Shown here: positions 53,131-64,000 of the stretch, piece by piece
How the letters are laid out: every line of letters begins with the position of its first letter
Numbering within the stretch: the stretch's first letter is position 1
Assembly (NCBI RefSeq): GCF_016905005.1
Contig: NZ_JADIKC010000007.1
Coordinates: forward strand, 551,306-615,305
Length of the DNA stretch: 64,000 nucleotides
DNA from: Dyella kyungheensis
Lineage (GTDB): Bacteria; Pseudomonadota; Gammaproteobacteria; Xanthomonadales; Rhodanobacteraceae
Direction of reading: 5' to 3'
Notes under the pieces: generated by a model
Told to the model about the DNA's origin: nothing
The model's input: only the letters and a program-made list of their open reading frames with translations
Database searches by the model: none
Translations under genes and position numbers: made by a program

Positions 53131-54231
53131 GTGCCGCCACCCCGCAAGATCATCCATGTGGACATGGACGCGTTCTACGCGTCGGTGGAGCAGCGCGACG
53201 ATCCCTCGTTGCGCGGCAAGCCGGTGGTGGTGGCGTGGCGCGGTGCGCGCTCGGTGGTCTGTGCCGCGAGCTATGAAGCGCGCAAGTTCGGCGTGCGCTC
53301 GGCGATGCCTGCCGTGCGTGCGGAACGGCTGTGTCCCCAGGCGATCTTCGTGCCGCCCGATTTCGGCCGCTACAAGGCGGTGTCGCGGCAGGTGCGCGAG
53401 ATCTTCGCGCGGCACACCGAGCTGATCGAGCCGCTGTCGCTCGACGAGGCCTACCTCGACGTCACCAGCACCCACACCCAGCTGCCCTCGGCAACAGCAA
53501 CGGCGGAGGCGATCCGGGCCGCCATCCGCGAAGAGACCCAGCTCACCGCCTCGGCCGGCGTGGCGCCCAACAAGTTTCTCGCCAAGATCGCGTCAGACTG
53601 GCGCAAGCCTGATGGGATTTTCGTGATCCGCCCTCATCAGGTGGAGGCATTCCTCGCGCCCCTGCCCGTTGGACGGTTGCCCGGCGTAGGCAAGGTGATG
53701 GAGGCCAAGCTGACGGAGCTGGGCATCGCCACCGTAGGCGATCTCCGGCAACGCGGCGCGATGGAGCTGGAGCAGCGCTTCGGCCGCTGGGGACGGCGCC
53801 TGCATGAACTCTCGCTGGGCATCGACGACCACGCCGTGCAACCGGATCGTCCTACCCTGCAGGTATCGGCCGAAGACACGTTCGAGCACGACCTGCCGCT
53901 GGACGAAATCGCACCTCATATCCGCCGACTCGCAGAGAAGGCCTGGGCCGCGCACGAGCGTGAGGCTTCCGGAGAGCACGCGCGGGTAGCGCGGACAGTC
54001 GTGCTCAAGCTCAAGACGTCGGACTTCCAGACGCTGACCCGCAGCTTCACTCCTTCTTCACGCCCCGACTCCGCCAGCGACGTCGCCGAGATCGCCTGCG
54101 CGCTGCGCGACCGCGTGGAAAAACCGGCGGAAACACGCTATCGCCTGGTCGGTGTTGGGCTGGCGGGTTTCGTCGAGGTCGACAGTTTTGCGGCGCAAAG
54201 CGATCTCTTCGCCAACATTGGTTTCAGTTGA
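53131..54231 (+). CDS. dinB: DNA polymerase IV
   Basis: A 366-residue Y-family polymerase for lesion bypass. Catalytic acids are in IIHVDMDAFYASVEQRDDP and LSLDEAYLDVT; the steric region SASYEARKFGVRSAMP-like (CAASYEARKFGVRSAM) and the HhH part LPGVGKVMEAKLTELGIATV are present. The GTG at 53131 is the start. It lacks the clear C-terminal beta-clamp motif of E. coli (the end is QSDLFANIGFS), where QSDLF is the clamp-binding candidate. No LexA box was found by eye. Confidence 0.95.
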   Translation: MPPPRKIIHVDMDAFYASVEQRDDPSLRGKPVVVAWRGARSVVCAASYEARKFGVRSAMPAVRAERLCPQAIFVPPDFGRYKAVSRQVREIFARHTELIEPLSLDEAYLDVTSTHTQLPSATATAEAIRAAIREETQLTASAGVAPNKFLAKIASDWRKPDGIFVIRPHQVEAFLAPLPVGRLPGVGKVMEAKLTELGIATVGDLRQRGAMELEQRFGRWGRRLHELSLGIDDHAVQPDRPTLQVSAEDTFEHDLPLDEIAPHIRRLAEKAWAAHEREASGEHARVARTVVLKLKTSDFQTLTRSFTPSSRPDSASDVAEIACALRDRVEKPAETRYRLVGVGLAGFVEVDSFAAQSDLFANIGFS

Positions 54232-54342
54232 AACCACGTAGGAAGTAAACCTAGGTCGAAAGAATTGTTAAAGAGGCCTTGTCTAGACACCCATTTCCTG
54301 AAAGAGTGGCCTCGGGGAACCCATCAAGCGGTGCAACACCTA

Positions 54343-54360
54343 TAGACGTCTAGGCGCCTA
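54343..54360. promoter_or_regulatory. Double palindrome upstream of TonB-dependent receptor 2
   Basis: Two perfect 10-base palindromes, TAGACGTCTA (54343-54352) and TAGGCGCCTA (54351-54360), share two bases, and CTATAG flanks the pair on both sides. They lie about 40 bases before the receptor start. An operator site is plausible; no binding protein can be named. Confidence 0.45.
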
Positions 54361-54400
54361 TAGCGGGGACTCTTTTGCCTACGAATTCGGGGAGACAACC

Positions 54401-57292
<2,892 letters not shown>

Positions 57293-57319
57293 GCGAGGTC
57301 GTTCGAAGCAGCAAAACCA

Positions 57320-57350
57320 AAGGCCGCGGCGATCCAGCCGCGGCCTTTTC
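57320..57350 (+). terminator. Terminator after receptor 2
   Basis: Stem AAGGCCGCGG / CCGCGGCCTT followed by TTTTC, between the receptor and the sulfotransferase genes. Confidence 0.8.
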
Positions 57351-57367
57351 GCTGTTAGCATGCGGCG

Positions 57368-59236
57368 ATGTCCAAGCCCCCTTCCACCGCCGAGGTTGCC
57401 ACGCGCATGCTCGCTGCCTATCACGGCGGCGATATGGCGACGGTGCTGGCGCTGGGCGAATCCGTGGCGCAGGCCGGCGATGCCGGCGACACCGTGCTGC
57501 TCCTGCTGGGCGCGGCGCAGCAGTCTCAATTCAAACTCGACGATGCGCTGGCCAGCTTCCGCCGCCTCGTCGATCGCCGTCCCGACGTCGCCGAATACTG
57601 GAACAACCTGGCCGTCGTCGCGCGCCAGCTGGACGACCTGCCCACGGCGGAACACGCGCTGCGGCAGGCGCTTTCGCTGGCGCCGCAGGAGGCCCAGATC
57701 CACTACAACCTCGGCCTGCTCTACGCGCAGCAGCAACGATGGTTGCAGGCACGGGAGGCACTGCTGGAAGCGGTGCAGTTGGTGCCCGCCTTCATCGATG
57801 CACGGCTGCAGGCCGCCTATGCCTGCCATGTGTGCGGCGACAACAGCGGCGAACAGGCGATGCTGGACGGTGCCGAAGCGTGGCCGCCTCAGCCGGTGGA
57901 GCAGGCGCTGATCCTTGCCACCATGCTCGCCACCCAGGGCTGCCTGCCGGACGCGTTCGCGGCGCTCGACAAAGCCGTGCTGCCCGAGGGCGAGCAAGCC
58001 CAGGTCGCTCGCTGGCGGCTCGCCGCCCGGCGCGCCGCCCTGCACGAGCGCAACAACCGCATCGAACAAGCCCAGGCGGAACTGGCCGCACTGCCGCTGG
58101 AAATGCTGGAGACGCTCCCCGCCGTCAACCAAGCCCTGCGCAGCGAGGGACTGAGCGCTCACGCGGCTGTAGCGGCTCGACTCGGCGACAGCACCGGCGC
58201 GGCCACGCTCAGCCAGCGCATCCTCGATACCGCGCAGGAGCACGACGTGCGCGCCAATGCCGCGTTCGCCCTCGCTGCCGCGCTGGCCAAACAGGGGCAG
58301 CACCAGCAGGCCTGGCGGGCTGCGGAAATGGCGCACGAGGTCCAGCTCGCCACTGCACGCGACATCGTTCCCGAACTGCTCGCCGAAGGAAGCCGGCCGT
58401 TGGCGATGACGGCCCACGGCGTCAGCCATCGTGAACATGATGGATGGCGCACGCTCGATGGGCCGCGAAAGCAGGACAGTCCGGTGTTCGTCGTGGGCTT
58501 TCCGCGTTCGGGCACCACGCTGCTGGAACAGATGCTCGACGCACACCCCGACTTCCGCTCGATGGACGAACGCGCCTTCGTCTACGAGCTGACCGAGCGG
58601 ATGAATCTCGCCGGCCAACCGTATCCAGCGGGACTGGCGAACCTGAGCCAGGGCGAAGCCGACCAGTTGCGCGCGATCTATCGTCAACTGGCGGCCAAGG
58701 TCGTGCCCGGGCTCGGCGCCCATCGCCTGGTCGACAAGAATCCGCTGAACATGCTGTGCCTGCCGATGATCGCGCGCCTGTTTCCCGAGGCTCGCATCAT
58801 TCTCTGCCTGCGGCATCCGTGCGACGTGCTGCTGAGCTGCTTCATGCAGCCCTTCCGCTCGCCCGCTTTCATGGTGATGTGCTCATCGCTGCAGCGCCTC
58901 GCCGAGGGCTACGTCCAGGCCTTCGAGCACTGGTTCGGCAACGTGGAGGTGTTGGCGCCACGGGTGCTGGAATGGCGCTACGAATCGGTGGTCGAACGCT
59001 TCGACGAGCAGGTGAGCCGCGTCGGCCAGTTCCTCGAGCTGGCCGATGCATCGCCCATGGCCCGCTTCGCCGAGCATGCGCGGGCCAAGGGATACATCAG
59101 TACGCCCAGCTACGCTCAGGTCACCGAGGGCATCCACCGCAAGGCGGTGAATCGCTGGCATGCTTACCGCGACATGTTCGAACCCGTGCTGCCCATCCTG
59201 CAGCCCATGATGGAGCGCCTGGGTTACGACGCCTGA
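57368..59236 (+). CDS. TPR-domain sulfotransferase family protein
   Basis: A 622-residue protein. Residues about 1-340 form TPR helices (for instance WNNLAVVARQLDDLPTAEHAL); the rest is a sulfotransferase domain with the 5'-phosphosulfate loop VVGFPRSGTTLLEQML (around residue 376) and the 3'-phosphate segment ILCLRHPCDVLLSCF. It would transfer sulfate from PAPS; the acceptor is unknown. Such proteins are widely found beside TonB-dependent receptors. No PAPS synthesis genes are in view. Confidence 0.87.
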   Translation: MSKPPSTAEVATRMLAAYHGGDMATVLALGESVAQAGDAGDTVLLLLGAAQQSQFKLDDALASFRRLVDRRPDVAEYWNNLAVVARQLDDLPTAEHALRQALSLAPQEAQIHYNLGLLYAQQQRWLQAREALLEAVQLVPAFIDARLQAAYACHVCGDNSGEQAMLDGAEAWPPQPVEQALILATMLATQGCLPDAFAALDKAVLPEGEQAQVARWRLAARRAALHERNNRIEQAQAELAALPLEMLETLPAVNQALRSEGLSAHAAVAARLGDSTGAATLSQRILDTAQEHDVRANAAFALAAALAKQGQHQQAWRAAEMAHEVQLATARDIVPELLAEGSRPLAMTAHGVSHREHDGWRTLDGPRKQDSPVFVVGFPRSGTTLLEQMLDAHPDFRSMDERAFVYELTERMNLAGQPYPAGLANLSQGEADQLRAIYRQLAAKVVPGLGAHRLVDKNPLNMLCLPMIARLFPEARIILCLRHPCDVLLSCFMQPFRSPAFMVMCSSLQRLAEGYVQAFEHWFGNVEVLAPRVLEWRYESVVERFDEQVSRVGQFLELADASPMARFAEHARAKGYISTPSYAQVTEGIHRKAVNRWHAYRDMFEPVLPILQPMMERLGYDA

Positions 59237-59279
59237 CTTTTACTGCGGCGCTGGCGCGTCGCGCGTTTGATGGTCCGTG

Positions 59280-59963
59280 ATGGAAGAATTCAACATGCAT
59301 TTCGAAGTCCCCAAAGTGAAGCTGCATTCGCTTCGCGAATTCGCGCAGCATTACCTGATGATCGTGCTCAGCATCCTTACCGCGCTGGGGCTGGAGCAGT
59401 GGATCGAGAGCGTGCACCACCGGCACGCGGCCGAGTACGCCAGTGCGCGGATCGAAGCCGAACTGGGCGACACGCTGCGCGACATCCAGAAAGCCATCGA
59501 CGTCGATCAGGAGCATCTCAAGCCGCTGATCGCCGTCGACAAGGCGATCATCGACGACGTCCGCAGCGGCAAGTCCGACGCCGACATCAACCAGCACATC
59601 CGGCAACTGAACGACCAGGTCAAGCTCGGCATCAACTGGCCCGCCTTCAGCACGGAGGCATGGGATGTGGCGGTGGCCAACCAGTCCGCCTCCTGGATCG
59701 ACGTCGAGCGCCTGCATCGCTTTGCGGCGGCCTACGCCGCGCAGCGGGACGCCGCCAGCTGGACCGCGCACAACATGACCCTGGCGCTCGATGCGCCGCG
59801 CATGGTCGACCTGCATACACGCATTGGCCTGGGCAAGGATGTCGATCCGATCGAGTTCCTCACGGTGCTGCAGCAGATGATCAACACCTCGAACGAGACC
59901 GTCGGCTATCTCGAGCAGACCTCGCTGCCGATCAAGGCTGCATTGGCGAAACAGGGACAGTAA
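59280..59963 (+). CDS. Membrane-anchored helical protein of unknown function
   Basis: A 227-residue protein with one membrane helix (YLMIVLSILTALGLEQWI, about 25-42) and a mainly helical, charged remainder, so a small anchored coiled-coil protein. The ATG at 59280 is used; a GTG at 59277 and an ATG at 59295 are alternatives. No family recognised. It follows the sulfotransferase by 43 bases and is ended by a terminator. Confidence 0.7.
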   Translation: MEEFNMHFEVPKVKLHSLREFAQHYLMIVLSILTALGLEQWIESVHHRHAAEYASARIEAELGDTLRDIQKAIDVDQEHLKPLIAVDKAIIDDVRSGKSDADINQHIRQLNDQVKLGINWPAFSTEAWDVAVANQSASWIDVERLHRFAAAYAAQRDAASWTAHNMTLALDAPRMVDLHTRIGLGKDVDPIEFLTVLQQMINTSNETVGYLEQTSLPIKAALAKQGQ

Positions 59964-59979
59964 ACCCCACTTGGAAAAA

Positions 59980-60013
59980 CGCCATGCCGCACCGTGCGGC
60001 ATGGCGGTTTTTT
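59980..60013 (+). terminator. Terminator after the anchored protein
   Basis: Twelve-bp stem CGCCATGCCGCA / TGCGGCATGGCG with CCG loop followed by seven T. Confidence 0.92.
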
Positions 60014-60657
60014 TCATCCTGTCGCAGCCTGTTTGCAACGGGAAGCAGACAAGCTCCGATACAGCGTCGCGCAAGACTGCGCGTGTCATCGAAAGACTTC
60101 ACGCATCAATCACAACTCGGCGCGACGCCACACGCGAAATGCGCAGCACGTCACAGACATCTCGTGCAGCACAAAAATGGCTTGTTTTAAGCATTTTTGC
60201 TGCATGTGCGATACATGACATGAGCCGCTTCTTCAAATCGTCGTGATGACGAAATTCACGCTCGTGACAATTTACGTCGACCTCGAAATCGCGCAACACG
60301 TTCGCGCACTTTCTGCAAAGAAGAAACTGTTGTGCCTCAACAGCTCGCATCGTTTCAAGCAATGCAACGCTCGCTGTCGAATTGCTTACAACAGCCGACG
60401 CACTATTTTTCGATTTGCAACCGCGATTTTTATGCGTTACCAAACCGGGTAGAGCACTCGCCGCCTGGCGGATTTTCGGGTGTTCGTGATCGAAACGTGA
60501 TCGCTCCAACTCCTTCCGCTTGGAAGGATCAACGCAAGCGCAAGAGATTCGCTGCAACGCTCCGTTGCGGCGTGAGGGTTTGTTTTTGTCCGTCATCGGC
60601 TACCGGAATTCCCCGGAGCCGAAATCGATAGCTATTCGCGTACCAGGGAGAATAACA
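60014..60657. other. AT-rich intergenic region without a supported gene
   Basis: About 640 bases with lower GC than the flanks. Reading frames here (for example a leftward one at 60099-60596) show no recognisable protein pattern and no good ribosome binding site, so none is called. The end carries the ribosome binding site GGGAG before the next gene. The length suggests a complex promoter region or decayed DNA. Confidence 0.55.
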
Positions 60658-61692
60658 ATGCGTGCACAAACCAAGATCGCTGTACTCGCCGGCTTGATCG
60701 CCGCCGCCTGTATTCCCGCCGTCGTTTCCGCCCAGACGGCATCCAACCACCTCGGCGCGCTGGAAGAACAGGCGCAGGCGAGCTGGCGCGAAAGCATGGC
60801 GCACATCGCCACGCCGTCGGAAGGTTGTTTCGAGGCCACCTACCCCAGCGTCATCTGGCACCAGGCCGCGTGCCATGAAGTCACTCCGCGCGTGGCACCG
60901 GTGCCGCGCTTCCGCCTGTTCAACAATGGCGCCGCGCAGACCGCCGGCAACGGCAACGACTACACGATCCAGACCACGAGCCTGATCACGCAGGCCGTGG
61001 GCAGCTTCCCGTCCGTCACCGGCGTGACCTCGGAGAGCGGCGTGGGCGTGGCTGCGTATGGCGGCGGCGGCATCCTGGGCGCGAACGAATACTCGCTGCA
61101 GATCAATTCAAGCTTCGACGACACCACCTCCGCGTGCAAGAGCCACTCCGGTTGCACGGTGTGGCAGCAGTTCGTCTATGCGCCCGACTACGAGGTGCAG
61201 GGCCAGGCGGCGGTGTTCATGCAGTACTGGCTGATCGGTTACGGCGGCACCACCTGCCCGAGCGGTTTCGGCAGTGACGGCGAAGGCGACTGCTACAAGA
61301 ACAGCGCAGCGGCCACCGCACCCGATGTGCCGGCCACGCAGCTGGCGAACGTGAAGCTCACCGGCTCGGTCACCGCCGGCGGCAACGACACGGTGGTATT
61401 CACCAATGGCACCAAGGCCTATACCTCCAGCGGCAAGGACAGCGTGCTGCTGCTCGCCCAGGTGTGGAAGGTCGGCGAGTTCAACGTGGTCGGCAATGCC
61501 GGCGGTTCGGAAGCGAAGTTCAACAGCGGCTCGTCCATCACCGTCAAGCTGGCGGTGACCGACGGCTCGACGGCCGTGCCGTCGTGCGTTGCCAACTCCG
61601 GTTCCACCGGCGAGAGCAACAACCTCAACCTCGGCAGCTGCACCAAGGCGGGCGGTTCCACGCCGTACATCCAGTTCACTGAGTCGAACTGA
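60658..61692 (+). CDS. Exported beta-rich protein of unknown function
   Basis: A 344-residue protein with a clear signal peptide (MRAQTKIAVLAGLIAAACIP...VVSA) and a mature part rich in Gly, Ser and Thr with paired cysteines (CFEATYP-WHQAAC, SACKSHSGC, TCPSGFG-DCYKNS, SCVANSG-SC). The WQQFVYAPDYEVQGQAAVFM and AQVWKVGEFNVVGNAGGSEA segments remind me of a family of secreted bacterial proteins without assigned function. GGGAG precedes the ATG. It is probably secreted and disulfide-stabilised; neprosin-like glutamic peptidase relationship is possible but unproven. Confidence 0.7.
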   Translation: MRAQTKIAVLAGLIAAACIPAVVSAQTASNHLGALEEQAQASWRESMAHIATPSEGCFEATYPSVIWHQAACHEVTPRVAPVPRFRLFNNGAAQTAGNGNDYTIQTTSLITQAVGSFPSVTGVTSESGVGVAAYGGGGILGANEYSLQINSSFDDTTSACKSHSGCTVWQQFVYAPDYEVQGQAAVFMQYWLIGYGGTTCPSGFGSDGEGDCYKNSAAATAPDVPATQLANVKLTGSVTAGGNDTVVFTNGTKAYTSSGKDSVLLLAQVWKVGEFNVVGNAGGSEAKFNSGSSITVKLAVTDGSTAVPSCVANSGSTGESNNLNLGSCTKAGGSTPYIQFTESN

Positions 61693-61707
61693 TCGCGGCA
61701 TAAAAAA

Positions 61708-61734
61708 AGAGCCCGGGAGTTCCCGGGCTCTTTC
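61708..61734 (+). terminator. Terminator between exported protein and lpd genes
   Basis: Stem AGAGCCCGGG / CCCGGGCTCT with AGTT loop, preceded by seven A and followed by TTTC; usable in both directions. Confidence 0.88.
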
Positions 61735-61755
61735 TGCACAACGCATCTGCCGCGA

Positions 61756-63543
61756 TTACTTTTTCTTCTTCGGCAGGTACAGATCAGTGATGGTGCCTTC
61801 GTAGACTTCGGCCGCCATGCCCACCGACTCACCCAACGTGGGATGCGGATGGATGGTGAGGCCGATATCGGCCGCCTCGGCACCCATCTCGATCGCCAGG
61901 CACAGCTCGCTGATCAGGTCGCCCGCGTGCGGACCGACGATGCCGGCACCCACGATGCGATGGGTTTCCTCGTCGAAGATCAGCTTGGTGAAGCCCTCGG
62001 TGCGATCGATGCCGATCGCGCGGCCGCTGGCTGCCCAGGGGAACTTGCCCACGCCGATCTTCAGGCCCTTTTCCTTCGCTTCGCGCTCGGTCACGCCGAC
62101 CCAGGCAATTTCCGGATCGGTAAAAGCGACCGACGGAATCACCCGTGCGTCGAAATGGCTCTTCATGCCGGACACGACTTCCGCCGCCACACGCGCTTCG
62201 TGGGTGGCCTTGTGCGCCAGCATCGGCTGGCCCACCAGGTCGCCGATGGCGTAGATGTGCGGCACATTGGTGCGCATCTGCGTATCGACGTTGATGAAGC
62301 CGCGATCGGTCACGGCCACGCCGGCCTTGTCGGCGCCGATCTTGTTGCCGTTGGGCGAGCGGCCCACGGCGACCAGCACGCGGTCGAACAGCGCGGTCTC
62401 GGGAATGCTCTCGCCTTCGTAGCTGACCTCGATGCCCTTCTTGGTGGCTTTCGCTTCCACCACCTTGGTCTTCAGGTGCACGCCCTTGAGCTTCTTGGCC
62501 AGACGCTGCGCCAGCGGCTTGATCAGATCGGCATCGGCGCCGGGAATGAGCTGGTCCATGAACTCGACCACGGTCACTTCGCTGCCCAGCGCGGAATACA
62601 CCGTGGCCATTTCCAGGCCGATGATGCCGCCGCCGACCACCAGCAGTTTCTTCGGTACGTCCTTCAGTTCCAGCGCGCCGGTGGAGTCGATGATGCGCTC
62701 GTCGTCCCACGGGAACGCCGGCAGGCGCACGGCCTGCGAGCCGGCCGCGATGATGGCGTTCTCGAAGCGGATCAGCTTGGTGCCTTCGGCCGTCTGGACT
62801 TCCATTTCGTTCGGCGAAACGAAGGTGCCCACGCCCTGCACGGTGCGCACCTTGCGCTGCTTGGCCATGCCGGCCAGGCCGCCGGTAAGCTTGCCGACCA
62901 CCTTGGTCTTGAAGTCGCGCAGCTTGTCGAGGTCGAGCTTGGGCGCACCGAAGGTGACGCCGTGCGCGGCCATGGCCTCGGCTTCATCGATCACCGCGGC
63001 CGCATGCAACAGCGCCTTGGACGGGATGCAGCCCACGTTGAGGCAGACGCCGCCGAGCGAGGCATAGCGTTCGACCAGCACCGTATCGACGTCGAGGTCA
63101 GCGGCGCGGAAGGCGGCGGTGTAGCCGCCAGGGCCGGAGCCGAGCACGACGAGCTTGCATTCGATGTCGGGCGTGCGGCCCGAGGCGCCAGCGGCCTTCG
63201 GCGCCGGCGCAGCGGCGGGCGCGGGCGCAGGAGCAGCGGCCGGTGCCGGTGCAGCAACCTTGGGTGCCTCGGCCTTCGGCGCTTCCGCCTTGGCCGCGCC
63301 ATCGGCGGCTTCCAGCACGGCGATCACCGCGCCTTCGGACACTTCATCGCCCACCTTGACCTTCAGTTCCTTGATCACGCCGGCGGCGCTCGACGGAATT
63401 TCCATCGTGGCCTTGTCCGATTCGAGCGTGACCAGGCTCTGTTCCTTGGCGACCGTGTCGCCGACTTTCACCAGCACCTCGATCACCGGCACGTTGTCGT
63501 GACCGCCGATGTCGGGGACTTTGATTTCGATGGTGCTTGCCAT
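61756..63543 (-). CDS. lpdA: Dihydrolipoamide dehydrogenase with N-terminal lipoyl domain
   Basis: A 595-residue E3 subunit of the pyruvate dehydrogenase complex. An N-terminal lipoyl domain (1-80; lipoyl lysine K44 in [12 protein letters not shown]) and an Ala/Pro-rich linker (about 85-120) precede the flavoprotein: FAD loop [16 protein letters not shown], redox cysteines C167 and C172 in [16 protein letters not shown] domain [14 protein letters not shown] and the C-terminal [10 protein letters not shown]. Lipoyl-bearing E3 proteins are known in several proteobacteria. It lies just downstream of the E2 gene. Confidence 0.97.
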   Translation of the reverse strand: MASTIEIKVPDIGGHDNVPVIEVLVKVGDTVAKEQSLVTLESDKATMEIPSSAAGVIKELKVKVGDEVSEGAVIAVLEAADGAAKAEAPKAEAPKVAAPAPAAAPAPAPAAAPAPKAAGASGRTPDIECKLVVLGSGPGGYTAAFRAADLDVDTVLVERYASLGGVCLNVGCIPSKALLHAAAVIDEAEAMAAHGVTFGAPKLDLDKLRDFKTKVVGKLTGGLAGMAKQRKVRTVQGVGTFVSPNEMEVQTAEGTKLIRFENAIIAAGSQAVRLPAFPWDDERIIDSTGALELKDVPKKLLVVGGGIIGLEMATVYSALGSEVTVVEFMDQLIPGADADLIKPLAQRLAKKLKGVHLKTKVVEAKATKKGIEVSYEGESIPETALFDRVLVAVGRSPNGNKIGADKAGVAVTDRGFINVDTQMRTNVPHIYAIGDLVGQPMLAHKATHEARVAAEVVSGMKSHFDARVIPSVAFTDPEIAWVGVTEREAKEKGLKIGVGKFPWAASGRAIGIDRTEGFTKLIFDEETHRIVGAGIVGPHAGDLISELCLAIEMGAEAADIGLTIHPHPTLGESVGMAAEVYEGTITDLYLPKKKK

Positions 63544-63607
63544 GGGGAATCCTTAGTTCTTTTCGCTACGCAGTGAGGACTGGCGCAAGATGGGCCCCTC
63601 ACCCCGG

Positions 63608-63629
63608 CCCTCTCCCCGGAGGGAGAGGG
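63608..63629. repeat. Hairpin repeat CCCTCTCCC type
   Basis: Nine-bp perfect stem CCCTCTCCC / GGGAGAGGG with CGGA loop between aceF and lpdA, within CCCCTCACCCCGGCCC context, a repeat often seen in Xanthomonadales intergenic DNA. It may modulate E2-E3 readthrough. Confidence 0.7.
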
Positions 63630-63644
63630 AGCAACGCTCAGGCG

Positions 63645-64000
63645 TCAGAGCAGCAGTCGGCGGATGTCGCCCAGCTGCTGTGCGAGGAAGGAAGCGAAGC
63701 GTGCGGCGAGCGCGCCGTCGATCACGCGGTGGTCGTAGCTGAGCGACAGCGGCAGGATCAGGCGTGGCGCGAATTCCTTGCCGTTCCACACCGGCTTCAT
63801 GGCCGCCTTGGACACGCCGAGGATGGCCACTTCCGGTGCGTTGACGATCGGCGTGAACGAGGTGCCGCCGATACCGCCCAGCGAGGAAATGGAGAAGCAG
63901 CCGCCCGACATGTCGTTCGGACCGAGCTTCTTGTCGCGCGCCTTCTTGGAGATCTCGCCCAGTTCGGCGGCCAGGTCCAGCAGGCCCTTCTTGTCGCAGT
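63645..64000 (-). CDS. aceF: Pyruvate dehydrogenase E2 (dihydrolipoamide acetyltransferase), C-terminal part
   Basis: The last ~118 codons of an E2 protein; the rest is beyond the window. The catalytic [13 protein letters not shown] motif and the [27 protein letters not shown] block of the 2-oxoacid dehydrogenase acyltransferase domain are present, as is the preceding [16 protein letters not shown]. It is followed 101 bases later by lpdA, the usual E2-E3 order. Confidence 0.95.
   Translation of the reverse strand, partial: CDKKGLLDLAAELGEISKKARDKKLGPNDMSGGCFSISSLGGIGGTSFTPIVNAPEVAILGVSKAAMKPVWNGKEFAPRLILPLSLSYDHRVIDGALAARFASFLAQQLGDIRRLLL

Noticed and set aside
60099-60596. 165-codon leftward frame in the AT-rich gap
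   Set aside because: No ribosome binding site, no motif and unusual composition; probably chance.

Overview
The window reads as a chromosomal segment of a GC-rich gammaproteobacterium of the order Xanthomonadales, most likely family Rhodanobacteraceae (Dyella, Luteibacter or Frateuria type). This rests on the gene content (a Clp/Crp-type regulator beside speD and coq7, trpGDC followed by a HAD phosphatase, and the zapA - 6S RNA - ygfA block) and on recognisable protein sequences. It is an inference from family resemblance; no database was searched.

Layout. 1-4600: pepP (cut by the window edge), ygfB, a ZapB-like coiled coil, zapA, 6S RNA, 5-formyl-THF cyclo-ligase, an EVE protein and rpiA. 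4600-6400: a LysR regulator divergent from a PcaD-like hydrolase. 6400-7930: terminator-bearing repeats, tRNA-Gln(CUG), rpsI and rplM. 7930-12700: a GlcF-like Fe-S protein, coq7, speD, the Clp-like regulator and a MarR-GNAT fusion. 12800-16040: HAD phosphatase, trpC, trpD, trpG.

16300-34604 is the highlight: two divergent operons that together look like a complete route for using peptidoglycan-derived peptides. The leftward operon holds a DUF819 membrane protein, an NlpC/P60 endopeptidase, an L-Ala-D/L-Glu epimerase, an RpiR/MurR-type regulator, an L,D-transpeptidase-like protein, a dicarboxylate/amino-acid symporter and a D-amino-acid dehydrogenase of the DauA type. The rightward operon holds a transglutaminase-like exported protein, a TonB-dependent receptor, a LysA-type decarboxylase, an exported membrane dipeptidase, two serine beta-lactamase-fold hydrolases and a VanX-type D,D-dipeptidase. 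The inferred flow is: receptor-mediated uptake, periplasmic trimming, inner-membrane transport, cytoplasmic epimerisation, then D-amino-acid and DAP catabolism. No amino-sugar genes are present, so the locus seems to address the peptide part only. It lies between trpE (36.6-38.1 kb) and trpGDC.

34600-38060: a small protein, a lipoprotein, an exported chorismate-lyase-like protein and trpE. 38200-43400: a GYF-like membrane protein, then a two-component pair resembling the 'proteobacterial dedicated sortase' PdsR/PdsS, with an unknown exported protein between the two genes and no sortase in view; upstream, on the other strand, are two very short genes with strong ribosome binding sites. 43600-54230: rpe, djlA, a cytochrome c, purC, a Mpo1-like protein, a GH50-like lipoprotein, an APC permease, a MATCAP-like (QEGLA) protein and dinB. 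54400-61700: a second TonB-dependent receptor, a TPR-sulfotransferase, an anchored coiled-coil protein and an exported protein of unknown function. 61756-64000: lipoyl-bearing dihydrolipoamide dehydrogenase and the end of the pyruvate dehydrogenase E2 gene.

Intergenic DNA is rich in palindromic elements: five copies of a REP/BIME-like inverted repeat and one other long inverted repeat. No prophage, insertion sequence, integrase or CRISPR array was seen.
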